35,672 nucleotides of DNA from an uncultured Lachnospiraceae bacterium (GTDB taxonomy: Bacteria; Bacillota; Clostridia; Lachnospirales; Lachnospiraceae), in NCBI GenBank assembly GCA_947627645.1, contig CANQWV010000010.1, positions 1 to 35,672 of the forward strand, in the 5' to 3' direction. A program made the position numbers and the translations under genes. This document shows, in pieces, positions 6,332 through 14,985 of the stretch (positions are counted from its first letter, which is position 1; every line of letters begins with the position of its first letter). A model generated the notes under the pieces. That model saw only the letters and a program-made list of their open reading frames with translations. It did not search any database and was not told the origin of the DNA.

Positions 6332-7966
6332 TCATACGCCTCTCATCACACTTGTAAACCGCTGTTTCGAGCTTCCGGGCTTACCTGGCACGCTGAGGCG
6401 AATCAACCCCCGCTCTATGAGCGGATTTACATAAGTCTGGATCGCGTATGTCATGGAGGAAAGGCCAAGGAATTCACTGATCTCCTGTCTGGTGCGCGGA
6501 ATGCGGCAAAATTCCAGAAGCCTGGCCTCATCTGTCGCAGCGCTATAACCTTCCCCTTCGCCTACCTGATAAACTGTCCGACGTTTATTCGTCTGAAACT
6601 CTTCTGACTGATAATCCGCCCAGCTCTCGCTCACCAGAGATTCTCCCCGTCCCTCGCCGCCGTACAATTTTGTATAATCCGGTCTCTTTGCGCAAACCTC
6701 TCCGAAAATATCTTCGTCAGCGCCGTCCCGCCGGTTTTCCCTGACCGTCTCCCTGTAGAACGTCACGACAAAGCTGCCCCTCTCATCCTCGAACTGAGGT
6801 GCGCGCAGGTGGTATTCCTCCATCGCTCTGCGGATCGTAGGGATGCCGGAATAGCGATTCTCGGTGATCCCGAGCACTTCGAGCGCCATTGCAAGTGCAG
6901 GGTTCCTGGTGTCGGGCTGCATCCTGCCGAGCTGGTCTACCGTCAGTCTTCCGTACAGACCGCCGGGATTGCGAATCTCCATCCGATCCTCAAACATCAG
7001 AAGCTGGATTGGCATGCTTTCTGTGTGTATGCTGTAATCCCGATGTACCAGTGCATTCATGATCGCTTCGCGGACTGCGGCGATCGGATAATCCGTGCGG
7101 TCGTTGCGCCGTCCGGTCTCCGGATCGATGATCGTCTTATTCCGCATATTCTTGCGCACAAACTGCAGAGCTGTCTCCAGCATCTGCGGAATGCCTCCCT
7201 CGATTCTCTGATTGTCCAGGAAACGCTCCCCCGCCTCACCTGTCTCGCCAACCTCCGTGCCAGGCACGACGACTGCCGTGATGCAAAGCCCGGGGAAATA
7301 GGCCTGAGGATAAGGGCTGAAAAGGAGCACGGCTGCCAGCGTGACTTCCCTGTCTCTGGTAACGCTAAGCAGCTCGCAGATTTCCTCATCCGACAGCCCT
7401 GCAAGGTTCGGCTTGCCTTCTTTCAGCTTTCGAATGTATTCCCCCAATGCATCCTGCCGCAGGGAAAGCTGAGTGGCTCTTGGCACTTCCCGGATATCGT
7501 CCTGATACTTTTTGCGAAAGGCTTCGTAACTGTATATCTCGTACTCTGTCATCGGCTCGTCGCTGTCTCCGACGCGCACATAAGATCCTTTCAGGCGCCC
7601 CTTCCCGCGATAGTAACAGGGGCGCTCCGACAGCTCAATTCCCGGAACCTCCGCCGCGACGAAGTTCTTCCCATCCTTCTCCAGAACAGTCAGAAGCGGG
7701 CGCACGACTGGCTCCATCTGAAGACACTGTTCATTGATCCTTTTCTGGAGATCCTGCGGGTCGTACACGCCCGTCTCCCTATATCCGGCTTTTTCGTCTA
7801 TTCCGAACACGATGATTCCACCATCGTCCTGATTGGAAAAGGCAGAGAGAGTATCATACAGCCGTTTCGGGCACCCTTGTTCTGCGCTTTTTAATTCGAG
7901 ATTTTGCGTTTCACATTTTATTTTTTGAATTTCTTTTAATTTTTCATGAAAATCTTCTCTCGTCAT
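6332..7966 (-). CDS. AlbA_2 (Schlafen-type) ATP-binding transcriptional regulator
   Basis: A 544-residue three-part protein. Residues 15-130 form the AlbA_2/Schlafen-type nucleic-acid domain (ETQNLELKSA... DGGIIVFGIDE). Residues 280-415 form a GHKL-like C-terminal domain with AVREAIMNALVHRDYS and MEIRNPGGLYG. Residues 490-544 form a winged helix (RTRQEISEFLGLSSMTYAIQ... GLIRLSVPGK). Proteins of this architecture (COG2865-like) are accessory and often lie in islands or beside defence genes; their biochemical role is poorly known. The linker near 415-490 is low-complexity and E/G/D-rich. The start at 7966 follows AAAGGAG and a clear promoter. Confidence 0.82.
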   Translation of the reverse strand: MTREDFHEKLKEIQKIKCETQNLELKSAEQGCPKRLYDTLSAFSNQDDGGIIVFGIDEKAGYRETGVYDPQDLQKRINEQCLQMEPVVRPLLTVLEKDGKNFVAAEVPGIELSERPCYYRGKGRLKGSYVRVGDSDEPMTEYEIYSYEAFRKKYQDDIREVPRATQLSLRQDALGEYIRKLKEGKPNLAGLSDEEICELLSVTRDREVTLAAVLLFSPYPQAYFPGLCITAVVVPGTEVGETGEAGERFLDNQRIEGGIPQMLETALQFVRKNMRNKTIIDPETGRRNDRTDYPIAAVREAIMNALVHRDYSIHTESMPIQLLMFEDRMEIRNPGGLYGRLTVDQLGRMQPDTRNPALAMALEVLGITENRYSGIPTIRRAMEEYHLRAPQFEDERGSFVVTFYRETVRENRRDGADEDIFGEVCAKRPDYTKLYGGEGRGESLVSESWADYQSEEFQTNKRRTVYQVGEGEGYSAATDEARLLEFCRIPRTRQEISEFLGLSSMTYAIQTYVNPLIERGLIRLSVPGKPGSSKQRFTSVMRGV

Positions 7967-7990
7967 TTTGTTTTCTCCTTTACTTTTTCT

Positions 7991-8019
7991 ATTTTACCAT
8001 CCTTCTTTATTTTTTTCAA
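7991..8019 (-). promoter_or_regulatory. Promoter of the AlbA_2 gene
   Basis: Minus strand TTGAAA (8014-8019), 17-bp spacer, TAAAAT (7991-7996), about 25 nt before the start codon, in an AT-rich region. Confidence 0.6.
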
Positions 8020-8105
8020 GCTCATTTTTATCTACTTTTTGATTTTATTTTTAAATTTTTTTAAAAAGAAAGGGGGAATTTTAAAAGCATAAATCCATTT
8101 TACAA

Positions 8106-8134
8106 TTGTGAGAGTTGTTTTGATGTGCTATGAT
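8106..8134 (+). promoter_or_regulatory. Promoter retained in front of the small membrane-protein remnant
   Basis: TTGTGA (8106-8111), 17 bp, TATGAT (8129-8134). The surrounding bases (caattg...atgtgctatgattttatagaatt) align with the region upstream of the intact paralogue at 21595-21623, so this is the same promoter duplicated with its gene. Confidence 0.6.
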
Positions 8135-8145
8135 TTTATAGAATT

Positions 8146-8316
8146 GTGATCGCGCTGTGTTTTCTGACGCTGCTGCTCCTTGTACTTCTCATCCCCTATA
8201 TCGCGCACTACTATACACTCGAAAATGAAGTGCAGCGTATGTACGGACAGTACGACGAGATTCTCAGGAAAGCCTCAGCCTCTCACACGGCTTCAGACAT
8301 CTCCGCACAAGGCTGA
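8146..8316 (+). pseudogene. 3' half of a small two-helix membrane protein gene (paralogue remnant)
   Basis: Translating from 8146 gives a 56-residue frame with LLIPYIAHYYTLENEVQRMY, identical in that stretch to residues 81-100 of the intact 120-residue protein at 21667-22029. The homologous frame begins at about residue 69 of that protein. The first 68 codons and the ribosome site are missing: conserved promoter sequence ending ATAGAATT joins directly to mid-gene sequence. The C-terminal tail has diverged (SASHTASDISAQG). The first transmembrane helix is gone and no start codon has a ribosome site, so a product is unlikely. It is too short in the 5' part for the ORF track. Confidence 0.8.
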
Positions 8317-8324
8317 CAGCGTCA

Positions 8325-8373
8325 AAGAGGGTGTTCCAAAAGTCATTCGAAATGACCGAAGGGACACCCTCTT
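8325..8373. terminator. Bidirectional terminator-like stem-loop
   Basis: AAGAGGGTGT (8325-8334) pairs perfectly with 8364-8373, and an inner GTCATT/AATGAC stem (8342-8347 with 8351-8356) lies between. It separates the convergent remnant (plus) from the exporter operon (minus). The T-run is short on both strands. Confidence 0.55.
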
Positions 8374-8380
8374 AATCGAC

Positions 8381-10192
8381 TTAAGCGACCTCAAACTGCG
8401 CGTTGTAGAGTGTCGCGTAGAAGCCGTTCTTTTCCAACAATTCCTGATGCGTGCCCTGCTCCACGATGTCGCCGTCCTTCATGACGAGAATGAGATCGGC
8501 GTTTCGGATCGTCGAGAGCCGGTGCGCGATCACGAACGAGGTGCGGCCTTTGAGCAGCGTATCCATCGCTGCCTGGATCAGATGCTCTGTTCTGGTGTCG
8601 ACGGACGAGGTCGCCTCGTCGAGGATCATGATCGGATTGTCCGCCAGGATTGCGCGGGCGATTGTCAGCAGCTGCTTCTGTCCTTGCGAGATATTCGAGG
8701 CTTCCTCGTTAATCTCCATCTGGTAGCCGCCCGGCAGGGAGCGGATGAACTTGTCGGCGCGCGCCAGCTTCGCCGCGCGGATAACCTCCTCGTCCGTGGC
8801 CTCCAGCCGGCCGTATCGGATATTCTCCATGATCGACCCCTTGAAAAGCCAGGTGTCCTGCAGCACCATACCGAAGCCGCCGCGCAGCGCGTTCCGGTCG
8901 AACTCGCCGACCGCGTGCCCGTTCAGGCGGATACAGCCGGAGTTCACGTCATAGAAACGCATGAGCAGCTTCACCATCGTGGTCTTGCCTGCGCCGGTCG
9001 GACCGACGATCGCGACCATCTGGCCCGGCTTGATCTCGCTGTTGAAATCGTGGATGATCACCTTATCCGGCGTGTAGCCGAACTGCACATGCTCGAAGGA
9101 CACCTGACCCTGTATCACGGCTGGATCGACCGGCTGCGCCGTCTCCTGCGTCTCTTCCTCCTCGTTCAGGAATTCGAAGATACGCTCGGCCGCCGCCGCC
9201 ATGGACTGCAGCAGATTCGACACCTGGGCCATCTGCGTGATCGGCTGCGTGAAGCGTTTCACGTACTGGACAAACGCCACGATATCGCCGATCTCGATCG
9301 TTCCGGCCGCCGCCAGCATCGCGCCGGCCACGGCGACCGCCACGTAGCCGAGGTTGCTGACAAAATTCATGATCGGCATCATCAGGCCGGAGAGGAACTG
9401 GCTCTTCCATGCCGACTCGAACAGAACATCGTTCGTCTTCCGGAACGCCTCAAGCTCGGTTTCCTCGCGGTTGAACGCCTTCACGACGTCGTGTCCGGAG
9501 AACGTCTCCTCAATCTGCCCGTCGATCAGGCCAAGATATTTCTGCTGGGCGATGAAGTATTTCTGGGAGCGCTTCACAATCCCCATCACCAGCATCATGG
9601 ACACCGGCAGGATCAGAATCGTGATCAGCGTCATGAGCGGCGAGATGGACAGCATCATGACGAGGACGCCGATCAGCGTGCACACAGAGGTAATCAGCTG
9701 AGTGATCGACTGGTTGAACGCCATGCCCAGGGTATCCACGTCGTTCGTGATCCTGGACAGGATATCGCCCACCGCGTTGCGCTCGAAATAAGCCAGCGGC
9801 ATCCGGTTGATCTTTTTGCTGATGTCCTCGCGCATCCGGAAGCACATACTCTGCGACATCTGCGTCATGAGCCAGCCCTGCGCAAAGGAAAAGACAGCGC
9901 ATAAGCCATAAATCCCCATCAGCCCCAGCAGGATACTGCCGAGCTTTCCGAAATTGATACTGCCGGTGCCGGACAGCTTCGCGATCAGGCCGTTGAACAG
10001 CTCCGTCGTCGCGTTGCCGAGGATCTTCGGCCCGATTACGTTGAATACGGTAGAGGCAACCGCGAACACGGCCACCGCGGCGAGCGCGATCTTGTATACT
10101 CCCATGTAGCGCAGCAGATTCCGGATCGTCCCCTTAAAGTCCTTCGCCTTCTCTCCACGCATACGGCCTCTTGGTCTTCTGCTCTCAGCCAT
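8381..10192 (-). CDS. Type I ABC exporter half-transporter with canonical ATP site
   Basis: A 603-residue membrane-spanning half exporter. Residues 20-325 hold six membrane helices, with the coupling-region motif ISRITNDVDTL near 130. The nucleotide-binding domain has Walker A GPTGAGKTT (near 394), a Q-loop in VLQDTWLF, signature ISQGQKQL and Walker B IMILDEATSSVD with the catalytic Glu present, then an H-loop in IAHRLS. It starts 1 nt after the stop of the partner gene and is the last gene of the MarR operon. With its partner it should form a heterodimer like BmrCD or TmrAB, exporting drugs, lipids or peptides. The substrate cannot be read from the sequence. Confidence 0.92.
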   Translation of the reverse strand: MAESRRPRGRMRGEKAKDFKGTIRNLLRYMGVYKIALAAVAVFAVASTVFNVIGPKILGNATTELFNGLIAKLSGTGSINFGKLGSILLGLMGIYGLCAVFSFAQGWLMTQMSQSMCFRMREDISKKINRMPLAYFERNAVGDILSRITNDVDTLGMAFNQSITQLITSVCTLIGVLVMMLSISPLMTLITILILPVSMMLVMGIVKRSQKYFIAQQKYLGLIDGQIEETFSGHDVVKAFNREETELEAFRKTNDVLFESAWKSQFLSGLMMPIMNFVSNLGYVAVAVAGAMLAAAGTIEIGDIVAFVQYVKRFTQPITQMAQVSNLLQSMAAAAERIFEFLNEEEETQETAQPVDPAVIQGQVSFEHVQFGYTPDKVIIHDFNSEIKPGQMVAIVGPTGAGKTTMVKLLMRFYDVNSGCIRLNGHAVGEFDRNALRGGFGMVLQDTWLFKGSIMENIRYGRLEATDEEVIRAAKLARADKFIRSLPGGYQMEINEEASNISQGQKQLLTIARAILADNPIMILDEATSSVDTRTEHLIQAAMDTLLKGRTSFVIAHRLSTIRNADLILVMKDGDIVEQGTHQELLEKNGFYATLYNAQFEVA

Positions 10193-10193
10193 A

Positions 10194-12662
10194 TCACTCG
10201 CCTCCTTTCAGCGCACTCTGTATCTCTTCTTCCGAGAGCTGCCCCCTGGCGATCTCCAGATAGGTCTGACAGTTCTCCAGCAATTCCCGGTGCGTTCCCA
10301 TTCCTACGATGCGGCCTTCCTCCATGACCAGAATCTGGTCGGCGTGCAGGATCGTGGAAATTCTCTGTGCGACGATAACGACCGTCGCGTTTTCGATCTG
10401 GTCGGCGAGCGCCTGCCGCAGCAGAGCGTCCGTCTTGTAGTCCAGCGCCGAGAACGAATCGTCGAACAGGAAGATCTGCGGGTGCTTCGCGATCGCCCGC
10501 GCGATCGACAGCCGCTGCCGCTGCCCGCCCGACACGTTTGAGCCGTTCTGCGCAATCTCCGACTGATATCCGGTCTCTTTCGCCTCGATGAATTCGGTTG
10601 CCTGCGCGATCGCGGCGGCGGCCTCCATGTCCGCGTCCGTGACCTGCTCTCCCGCGTATTTCAGGTTGCTCTCGATCGTCCCCGAGAAGAGGACGCCCTT
10701 CTGCGGCACATAACCGATGCAGTCTCTCAGCTTTTTCTGGCTAAGCTCGCGGATATCGATTCCGTCCAGCGTGATGCTGCCCTCTGTCACGTCATAGAAA
10801 CGCGGGATCAGGTGAACCAGCGTGGACTTGCCGCAGCCCGTTGAACCGATGATCGCGGTCGTTTTGCCCGGCTCGGCGGTAAAGGAAATGTGCTCCAGCA
10901 CCGGTGAATCCGCACCCGGATAAGTAAATGAGACGTCGTCAAATGTCAGTATGCCAGTACAGGTTCCGGAGCCGGAATTCAAATGCGCCTGCAAAGCTTT
11001 CGCCCCGGCCACAGCACTCGCAGAAATGTTGTCCTTCGTCTCAGCATCTTTCGTCTCGTGCGCGGCAGCTGCAGCGGAATTCACATTTTCCGATCCATGC
11101 ACGGAAAATGCGCCGGACTTCCCCAGCTCGCCGTCCCTGGTCGCCTCCGCATCCTTCAGCGAAATCTCTGTCTCCAGCACCTCCGCGATACGGTCGGCCG
11201 CGACGCCGGCTCTCGGCAGCATGATGGAAATCATGGAGAGCATCAGAAAGCCCATGATGATAACCATGGAATAGGTGATAAACGCCGTCAGGTCGCCCAC
11301 CTGTACGGTTCCGGTATCCACGCCGTGGCCGCCGACCCAGACGATCAGCACCGAGACGCCGTTCATGATCAGCATCATGACAGGCATCATGAAGGTCATC
11401 GTCCGGTTCGTGAAGAGCTGTGTCCGATAGAGCTCCGTGTTCGCCTTCTCAAAACGGCCCTCCTCATACTTCTGCCGTCCGAACGCGCGGATCGGCATCA
11501 CGCCGGTCAGGATCTCCCTGGCCACCAGGTTCATCCGGTCTACCAGCTGCTGCATGATCTTGAACTTCGGATAGGCGATGGCAAACAGAACAGCGATGCA
11601 GACCGCCAGCGCAATGACCGCCAGAACGATGATCCAGCTCATCGAGGAACCGGTCTGGATCACCTTGAAAACGCCTGCGACCGCGAGGATCGGCGCGTAT
11701 GTCACCATGCGCAGCAGCATGACCGTCAGCATCTGTACCTGCTGGATGTCGTTGGTACAGCGCGTGATCAGAGACGCCGTCGAGAACTGCTCAATCTCCG
11801 CGCTCGTAAAATTCATAACCTTCGTGTAGAGCCGCTCGCGCAGGTTCCGGCCGATCCCGGCGGACACCTTCGCAGAAATATATCCGGTCAGAACCGCCAC
11901 GATCGCCATGATCAGCGACATCAGCAGCATCTTTGCGCCCACTCGGAACAGATAGGCGTTGCGGATCGCGTTCACGTCGGCCCCCTGCGCCTCGTATTCC
12001 GCGGCGACGTAACCCACCGCGACCTGGTCCAGAAACATATCCGTCATGCCGTCCATCTGGGAAAGACGCTCCTGCAGCTGCTGCCGCAGCGTGTCCTTGG
12101 ACATCACGCCCAGGCGGACAGCGCCTTTCGCCATCGCCAGCATCGCAGCGCCTTCCTCGCTGTTTCCCATCTGGAAGACGACGCTCTCCGGGAGCGCGAG
12201 CAGATCGTTCAGCTCCCTGCGCTCCGCCGACGTGAGCTTCTTCAGGGAACGCACCTCGTCCTCATCCGGATCGGCGGCGTCCTGACCACCGACGTTCTTG
12301 CCTGCTCCCGAATCAGCGACGTCTGTCTCGCCTTCATTTCTGTCTGCTGCGGAAGCATCGGCTTCCTGCTTCCCGGCCTGCCCGGTTCCCTCATCCGCTT
12401 CCGGATCAGAGCTCTCCGAGTAGGCCGCCTCTACCTTCTCCGCATCCTCATCCGAGAGAAAAAGCTCCAGCGTCTCCAGGCTCTCCGCCCGTATCGTCTC
12501 CGGCACCGCGTCCGAGATGCCGTTCTGCTGCAAGCCTACGTTCAGCAGGTCGCTCGTGTAAGAGGGAAGGGAAAGGTCGCAGTATGCCTGTATGATCAGC
12601 AGCGCCACTATGACTGCCACAGCGCCCTTCGCCTCAGCTAAAAATCGAAATATATTCTTCAT
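10194..12662 (-). CDS. Type I ABC exporter half-transporter with degenerate ATP site and long outer loop
   Basis: An 822-residue partner of the downstream exporter. TM1 is near residues 12-33. A loop of about 200 residues follows before TM2 (near 240), including an acidic, repetitive D/E/A/G stretch (near 75-150); by topology it is extracellular. A second low-complexity Ala/Ser/Asp segment (near 510-565) joins the membrane and nucleotide-binding domains. Walker A is GSTGCGKST, the signature VSGGQRQRL, and Walker B IFLFDDSFSALD, where Asp replaces the catalytic Glu. Such asymmetry (one degenerate site) is characteristic of heterodimeric exporters. The start ATG overlaps the upstream gene stop (ATGA). 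The large size versus about 580-600 for the family is explained by the two insertions. Confidence 0.92.
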   Translation of the reverse strand: MKNIFRFLAEAKGAVAVIVALLIIQAYCDLSLPSYTSDLLNVGLQQNGISDAVPETIRAESLETLELFLSDEDAEKVEAAYSESSDPEADEGTGQAGKQEADASAADRNEGETDVADSGAGKNVGGQDAADPDEDEVRSLKKLTSAERRELNDLLALPESVVFQMGNSEEGAAMLAMAKGAVRLGVMSKDTLRQQLQERLSQMDGMTDMFLDQVAVGYVAAEYEAQGADVNAIRNAYLFRVGAKMLLMSLIMAIVAVLTGYISAKVSAGIGRNLRERLYTKVMNFTSAEIEQFSTASLITRCTNDIQQVQMLTVMLLRMVTYAPILAVAGVFKVIQTGSSMSWIIVLAVIALAVCIAVLFAIAYPKFKIMQQLVDRMNLVAREILTGVMPIRAFGRQKYEEGRFEKANTELYRTQLFTNRTMTFMMPVMMLIMNGVSVLIVWVGGHGVDTGTVQVGDLTAFITYSMVIIMGFLMLSMISIMLPRAGVAADRIAEVLETEISLKDAEATRDGELGKSGAFSVHGSENVNSAAAAAHETKDAETKDNISASAVAGAKALQAHLNSGSGTCTGILTFDDVSFTYPGADSPVLEHISFTAEPGKTTAIIGSTGCGKSTLVHLIPRFYDVTEGSITLDGIDIRELSQKKLRDCIGYVPQKGVLFSGTIESNLKYAGEQVTDADMEAAAAIAQATEFIEAKETGYQSEIAQNGSNVSGGQRQRLSIARAIAKHPQIFLFDDSFSALDYKTDALLRQALADQIENATVVIVAQRISTILHADQILVMEEGRIVGMGTHRELLENCQTYLEIARGQLSEEEIQSALKGGE

Positions 12663-13285
12663 TCGCCGTCAATCCTCCCGCTTTCTTCATTCATGACACC
12701 CCAGATCAGCCTGGCGCAGCAGTCAATCCCCAGCTTGCCGCTATCCAGAACCAGATGATAGTTCGCCAGGTCATGCCAGTTCTTTCCCGTGTTCGTGGCG
12801 TAATAATTGCTTCGCTTCCGGTCAAACTTGTGCACCACAGCCTCCACCTCATTCGGGCTGATCCCATAGCTCTCGATCGCCCGCTTCCTCCGCAGCTCCT
12901 TGTCCGCCCGGACGAATACCTTCAGGACATCCGTCCTGTCCGTGAGCGCGTTCGCCGCGCACCTCCCCACGAAAACCGCAGGCCCCTGCGCCGCAAGCTT
13001 CTGGATCACGCGCTGCTCTTCGAGGTAGATCTGCCCCTCATTGGACAGCTGCCCCTCCATCCTTTCCCTCATCTTCCCCATAAGGTAAATGGAATACAGG
13101 AAACTGTTCGTCGCCCGCTCCTCGTACTGCTCGATCTCAGCGACATCAATGTTGAGGCGTTCTGACACCTGTTCCAGGATCTCAATCCCATAGCTCGGGA
13201 TCCCGCCCAGCTCTGTCAGCCTCCGGCCAATCTCAGTCCCGGCGCTCCCGTATTCACGCTCGATCGCAACATAACGATAATTCAT
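12659..13285 (-). CDS. Cytidylate-kinase-like P-loop protein
   Basis: A 208-residue protein of the cytidylate-kinase-like group (Cytidylate_kin2 type). It opens IEREYGSAGTEIGRRLTELG, a modified P-loop in which the usual GxxGxGK is EYGSAGTEIG. It ends with the helical region containing DKELRRKRAIESYGIS, where two or more arginines line the phosphate site, and KNWHDLANYHLVLDSGKLG. The true substrate of this subgroup is not established. I start it at 13285 rather than 13333 because GGAGG precedes that ATG and the domain begins there. It overlaps the exporter by 4 nt and is co-transcribed with it. Clostridial genomes often carry several copies, commonly next to transporters, so its role here may be regulatory. 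Confidence 0.8.
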   Translation of the reverse strand: MNYRYVAIEREYGSAGTEIGRRLTELGGIPSYGIEILEQVSERLNIDVAEIEQYEERATNSFLYSIYLMGKMRERMEGQLSNEGQIYLEEQRVIQKLAAQGPAVFVGRCAANALTDRTDVLKVFVRADKELRRKRAIESYGISPNEVEAVVHKFDRKRSNYYATNTGKNWHDLANYHLVLDSGKLGIDCCARLIWGVMNEESGRIDGE

Positions 13286-13421
13286 TCTCCTCGCTCCTCC
13301 CACTTCTGTCTTCATCCTGTCAAATCCTGCCATCCAGCCTTTTCAGGCCAGAAACTTCCGCCTGCCAAAGCGTCGGCCAAAACCTTCCTTTCCCTCCGGA
13401 AGATCCGCAAAAAGCCTCCTC

Positions 13422-13880
13422 TCACTTCAAATCGTCAGATGTGATTTTTGTCTGAAGGATTTTTCGCGCATTCTGCCCCACGATATCGAGACAACGCTGA
13501 CATACCTCGAAGTCCTCCTCGGTAATCCCTTCCCGGATCAGCAGGCTGAAACGCTCCTGCAGTCTGCGTCCGCGCTCGATAATCGGCTGTGCCTTCTGCG
13601 TGCATTCCAGCCGCACCTTTCTCCTGTCCTCCTCCACGGCAGAGCGCTCCAGATAGCCCTCATTCACCAGCTTGTTGATATTTACCGACAAAATATTTTC
13701 CTTAAATCCCCGACGCCGGTTGATGTCCTTCGCCGTGCAGGCGTCCGGATTGTTCGCCAGAAACATCAGAATATCGAAAGCCATCTGCGGCATAGCGATC
13801 TCACGGCAAAGCGGCTTGCAATAATGCTCATAAGCCTCCATATAGCTGTGAAAATCCGATACATTATTTTTCCGGCTCAT
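13422..13880 (-). CDS. MarR-family transcriptional regulator
   Basis: A 152-residue winged-helix repressor-type protein. The recognition region ACTAKDINRRRGFKENILSVNINKLVNEGYLER and the wing SAVEEDRRKVRLECTQKAQPII are near residues 57-110, flanked by dimerisation helices. I use the ATG at 13880 (MSRKNNV), preceded by GAAAGGA, rather than the longer track ORF. Upstream lies a consensus promoter with an operator-like palindrome between it and the start codon. It is first in an operon with the kinase-like gene and the ABC exporter, so it most likely represses the operon until a toxic ligand binds. Ligand unknown. Confidence 0.88.
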   Translation of the reverse strand: MSRKNNVSDFHSYMEAYEHYCKPLCREIAMPQMAFDILMFLANNPDACTAKDINRRRGFKENILSVNINKLVNEGYLERSAVEEDRRKVRLECTQKAQPIIERGRRLQERFSLLIREGITEEDFEVCQRCLDIVGQNARKILQTKITSDDLK

Positions 13881-13893
13881 TTGTGCATTTCCT

Positions 13894-13958
13894 TTCAAAA
13901 TTATATAATCCAAATTTGAAGTTTATAGCATTATAGTCTTATCACCGCACAATGTCAA
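13894..13958 (-). promoter_or_regulatory. Consensus sigma-A promoter and MarR-type operator
   Basis: Minus strand TTGACA (13953-13958), 17-bp spacer, TATAAT (13930-13935): a perfect consensus. Just downstream, 13894-13920 is an imperfect palindrome of the form TTCAAAnTT...AAnTTTGAA with 11 of 13 half-site positions matching. Its place over the start region and leader fits repression by MarR. Confidence 0.72.
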
Positions 13959-14047
13959 CCTCCAGATACGATTCATTCGAAACCGCAGCGCCACAGACCA
14001 GAGAAAGCGTCAGGAAAAATATCTAAAATTAATCTTCTGCTGCAATA

Positions 14048-14076
14048 TTTACATTTTTACAGTGATACGATATAAT
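14048..14076 (+). promoter_or_regulatory. Promoter of the GntR gene
   Basis: TTTACA (14048-14053), 17-bp spacer, TATAAT (14071-14076), followed about 60 nt later by AAGGAGG and the GntR start codon. Confidence 0.6.
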
Positions 14077-14139
14077 AGGTTGCAAACAATTAAGGCTTAT
14101 GACTGAAAACTTTGATGTTTGGAAGGAGGATGAAAGTGA

Positions 14140-14835
14140 ATGGGGGATCTGCTGGGATATCGAACTCTTCGAGAAAACGTGACGTCGGCAATCCGCATAA
14201 AGATTCTTAGACGGGAACTTGCCCCTGGCGCCCGGATCGTAGAAAAGAACCTTTCTGAAGAACTCCATGTCAGCCGTGGACCGATCCGCGAAGCGCTCCG
14301 CCAGTTGGAGCAGGAGGGGCTTGTCGAATATATCAGGAACGCCGGCTGCACCGTCAAAAAAATCACCATCGCAGATGTCTACGAAATATACCTTCTCCGC
14401 TGCACCTATGAGATGCTGGCGGTCAGGCTCTACGACGGAAAGTTTACGGATGAAGAGCTGGCAAAGATGGAACACATCGTGAATGGAATGCAGGCGCTGC
14501 ACAAAAACGATATGGAGACTCTGATATCCTGTGATCATGAGATGCATCGCATCATCATAAAAAAAAGCGGGCTGCCCAGATTGATCCAGGCCTAGGAACA
14601 GCTCAACTACGGGACCCTGATCGCCGGGGCCAACAGCGGTTCCTACAAGCCAAACCTGGCGTCGCGGCAATACACGATCCACCAGAAGCTGCTGGATATT
14701 CTGCGCTCCGGGGATGTGAACGCGATCTGCCGCGGCATTTACCAGCACTATATGCCGCCGGTCCGGCAGGTCATTCAGGAATGCGAGCCTTCGCCGGACA
14801 CCTTCAAATTCTTTGAACTTATGGAAAAACCGTAG
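14140..14835 (+). pseudogene. GntR/FCD-family regulator interrupted by an in-frame amber codon
   Basis: Residues 1-75 form the GntR winged helix (RILRRELAPGARIVEKNLSEEL, then VSRGPIREALRQLEQEGLVEY). An FCD-type all-helical ligand domain follows (IYLLRCTYEMLAVRLYDGKF... DHEMHRIIIKKSGLPRLIQA). TAG at 14593-14595 interrupts the frame, but the same frame continues for 79 codons with convincing FCD sequence (EQLNYGTL... LLDILRSGDVNAICRGIYQHY) and stops at 14833-14835. A single base change, for example TGG to TAG, explains it. AAGGAGG precedes the ATG. The truncated protein keeps DNA binding but lacks much of the effector domain. It faces the sugar transporter convergently and may once have regulated it. 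Confidence 0.85.
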
Positions 14836-14917
14836 ACTATGGTCTCCGGCAAAACATCCGGCGCGAAGGATTTCTGGTATATGGCGCAGCATCTTCCTTC
14901 CAGATCGACACAGCAAC

Positions 14918-14951
14918 GGGGCCGCCGCTATGCGACAGCCCCGCCCTTTTT
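14918..14951 (+). terminator. Rho-independent terminator after the GntR gene
   Basis: GGGGC (14918-14922) pairs with GCCCC (14938-14942) around a small inner CGC/GCG stem, followed by a T-run at 14947-14951 on the plus strand. Confidence 0.55.
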
Positions 14952-14985
14952 GATCTCATTGATTTAATTTCTTACTGAAATGTCC

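Noticed and set aside
8180-9904. 574-residue plus-strand ORF opposite the ABC exporter
   Set aside because: It is antisense to a clear ABC exporter. Its composition (Arg/His/Asp/Leu-rich) is the usual shadow of GC-rich codons and it has no ribosome site or domain.
10983-12641. 552-residue plus-strand ORF opposite the second exporter gene
   Set aside because: Antisense shadow with His/Arg-rich simple composition; the opposite strand has all ABC motifs.
14593-14595. Amber read as pyrrolysine in the GntR gene
   Set aside because: No pyrrolysine system is visible and a regulator is not an expected target; a nonsense mutation is simpler.
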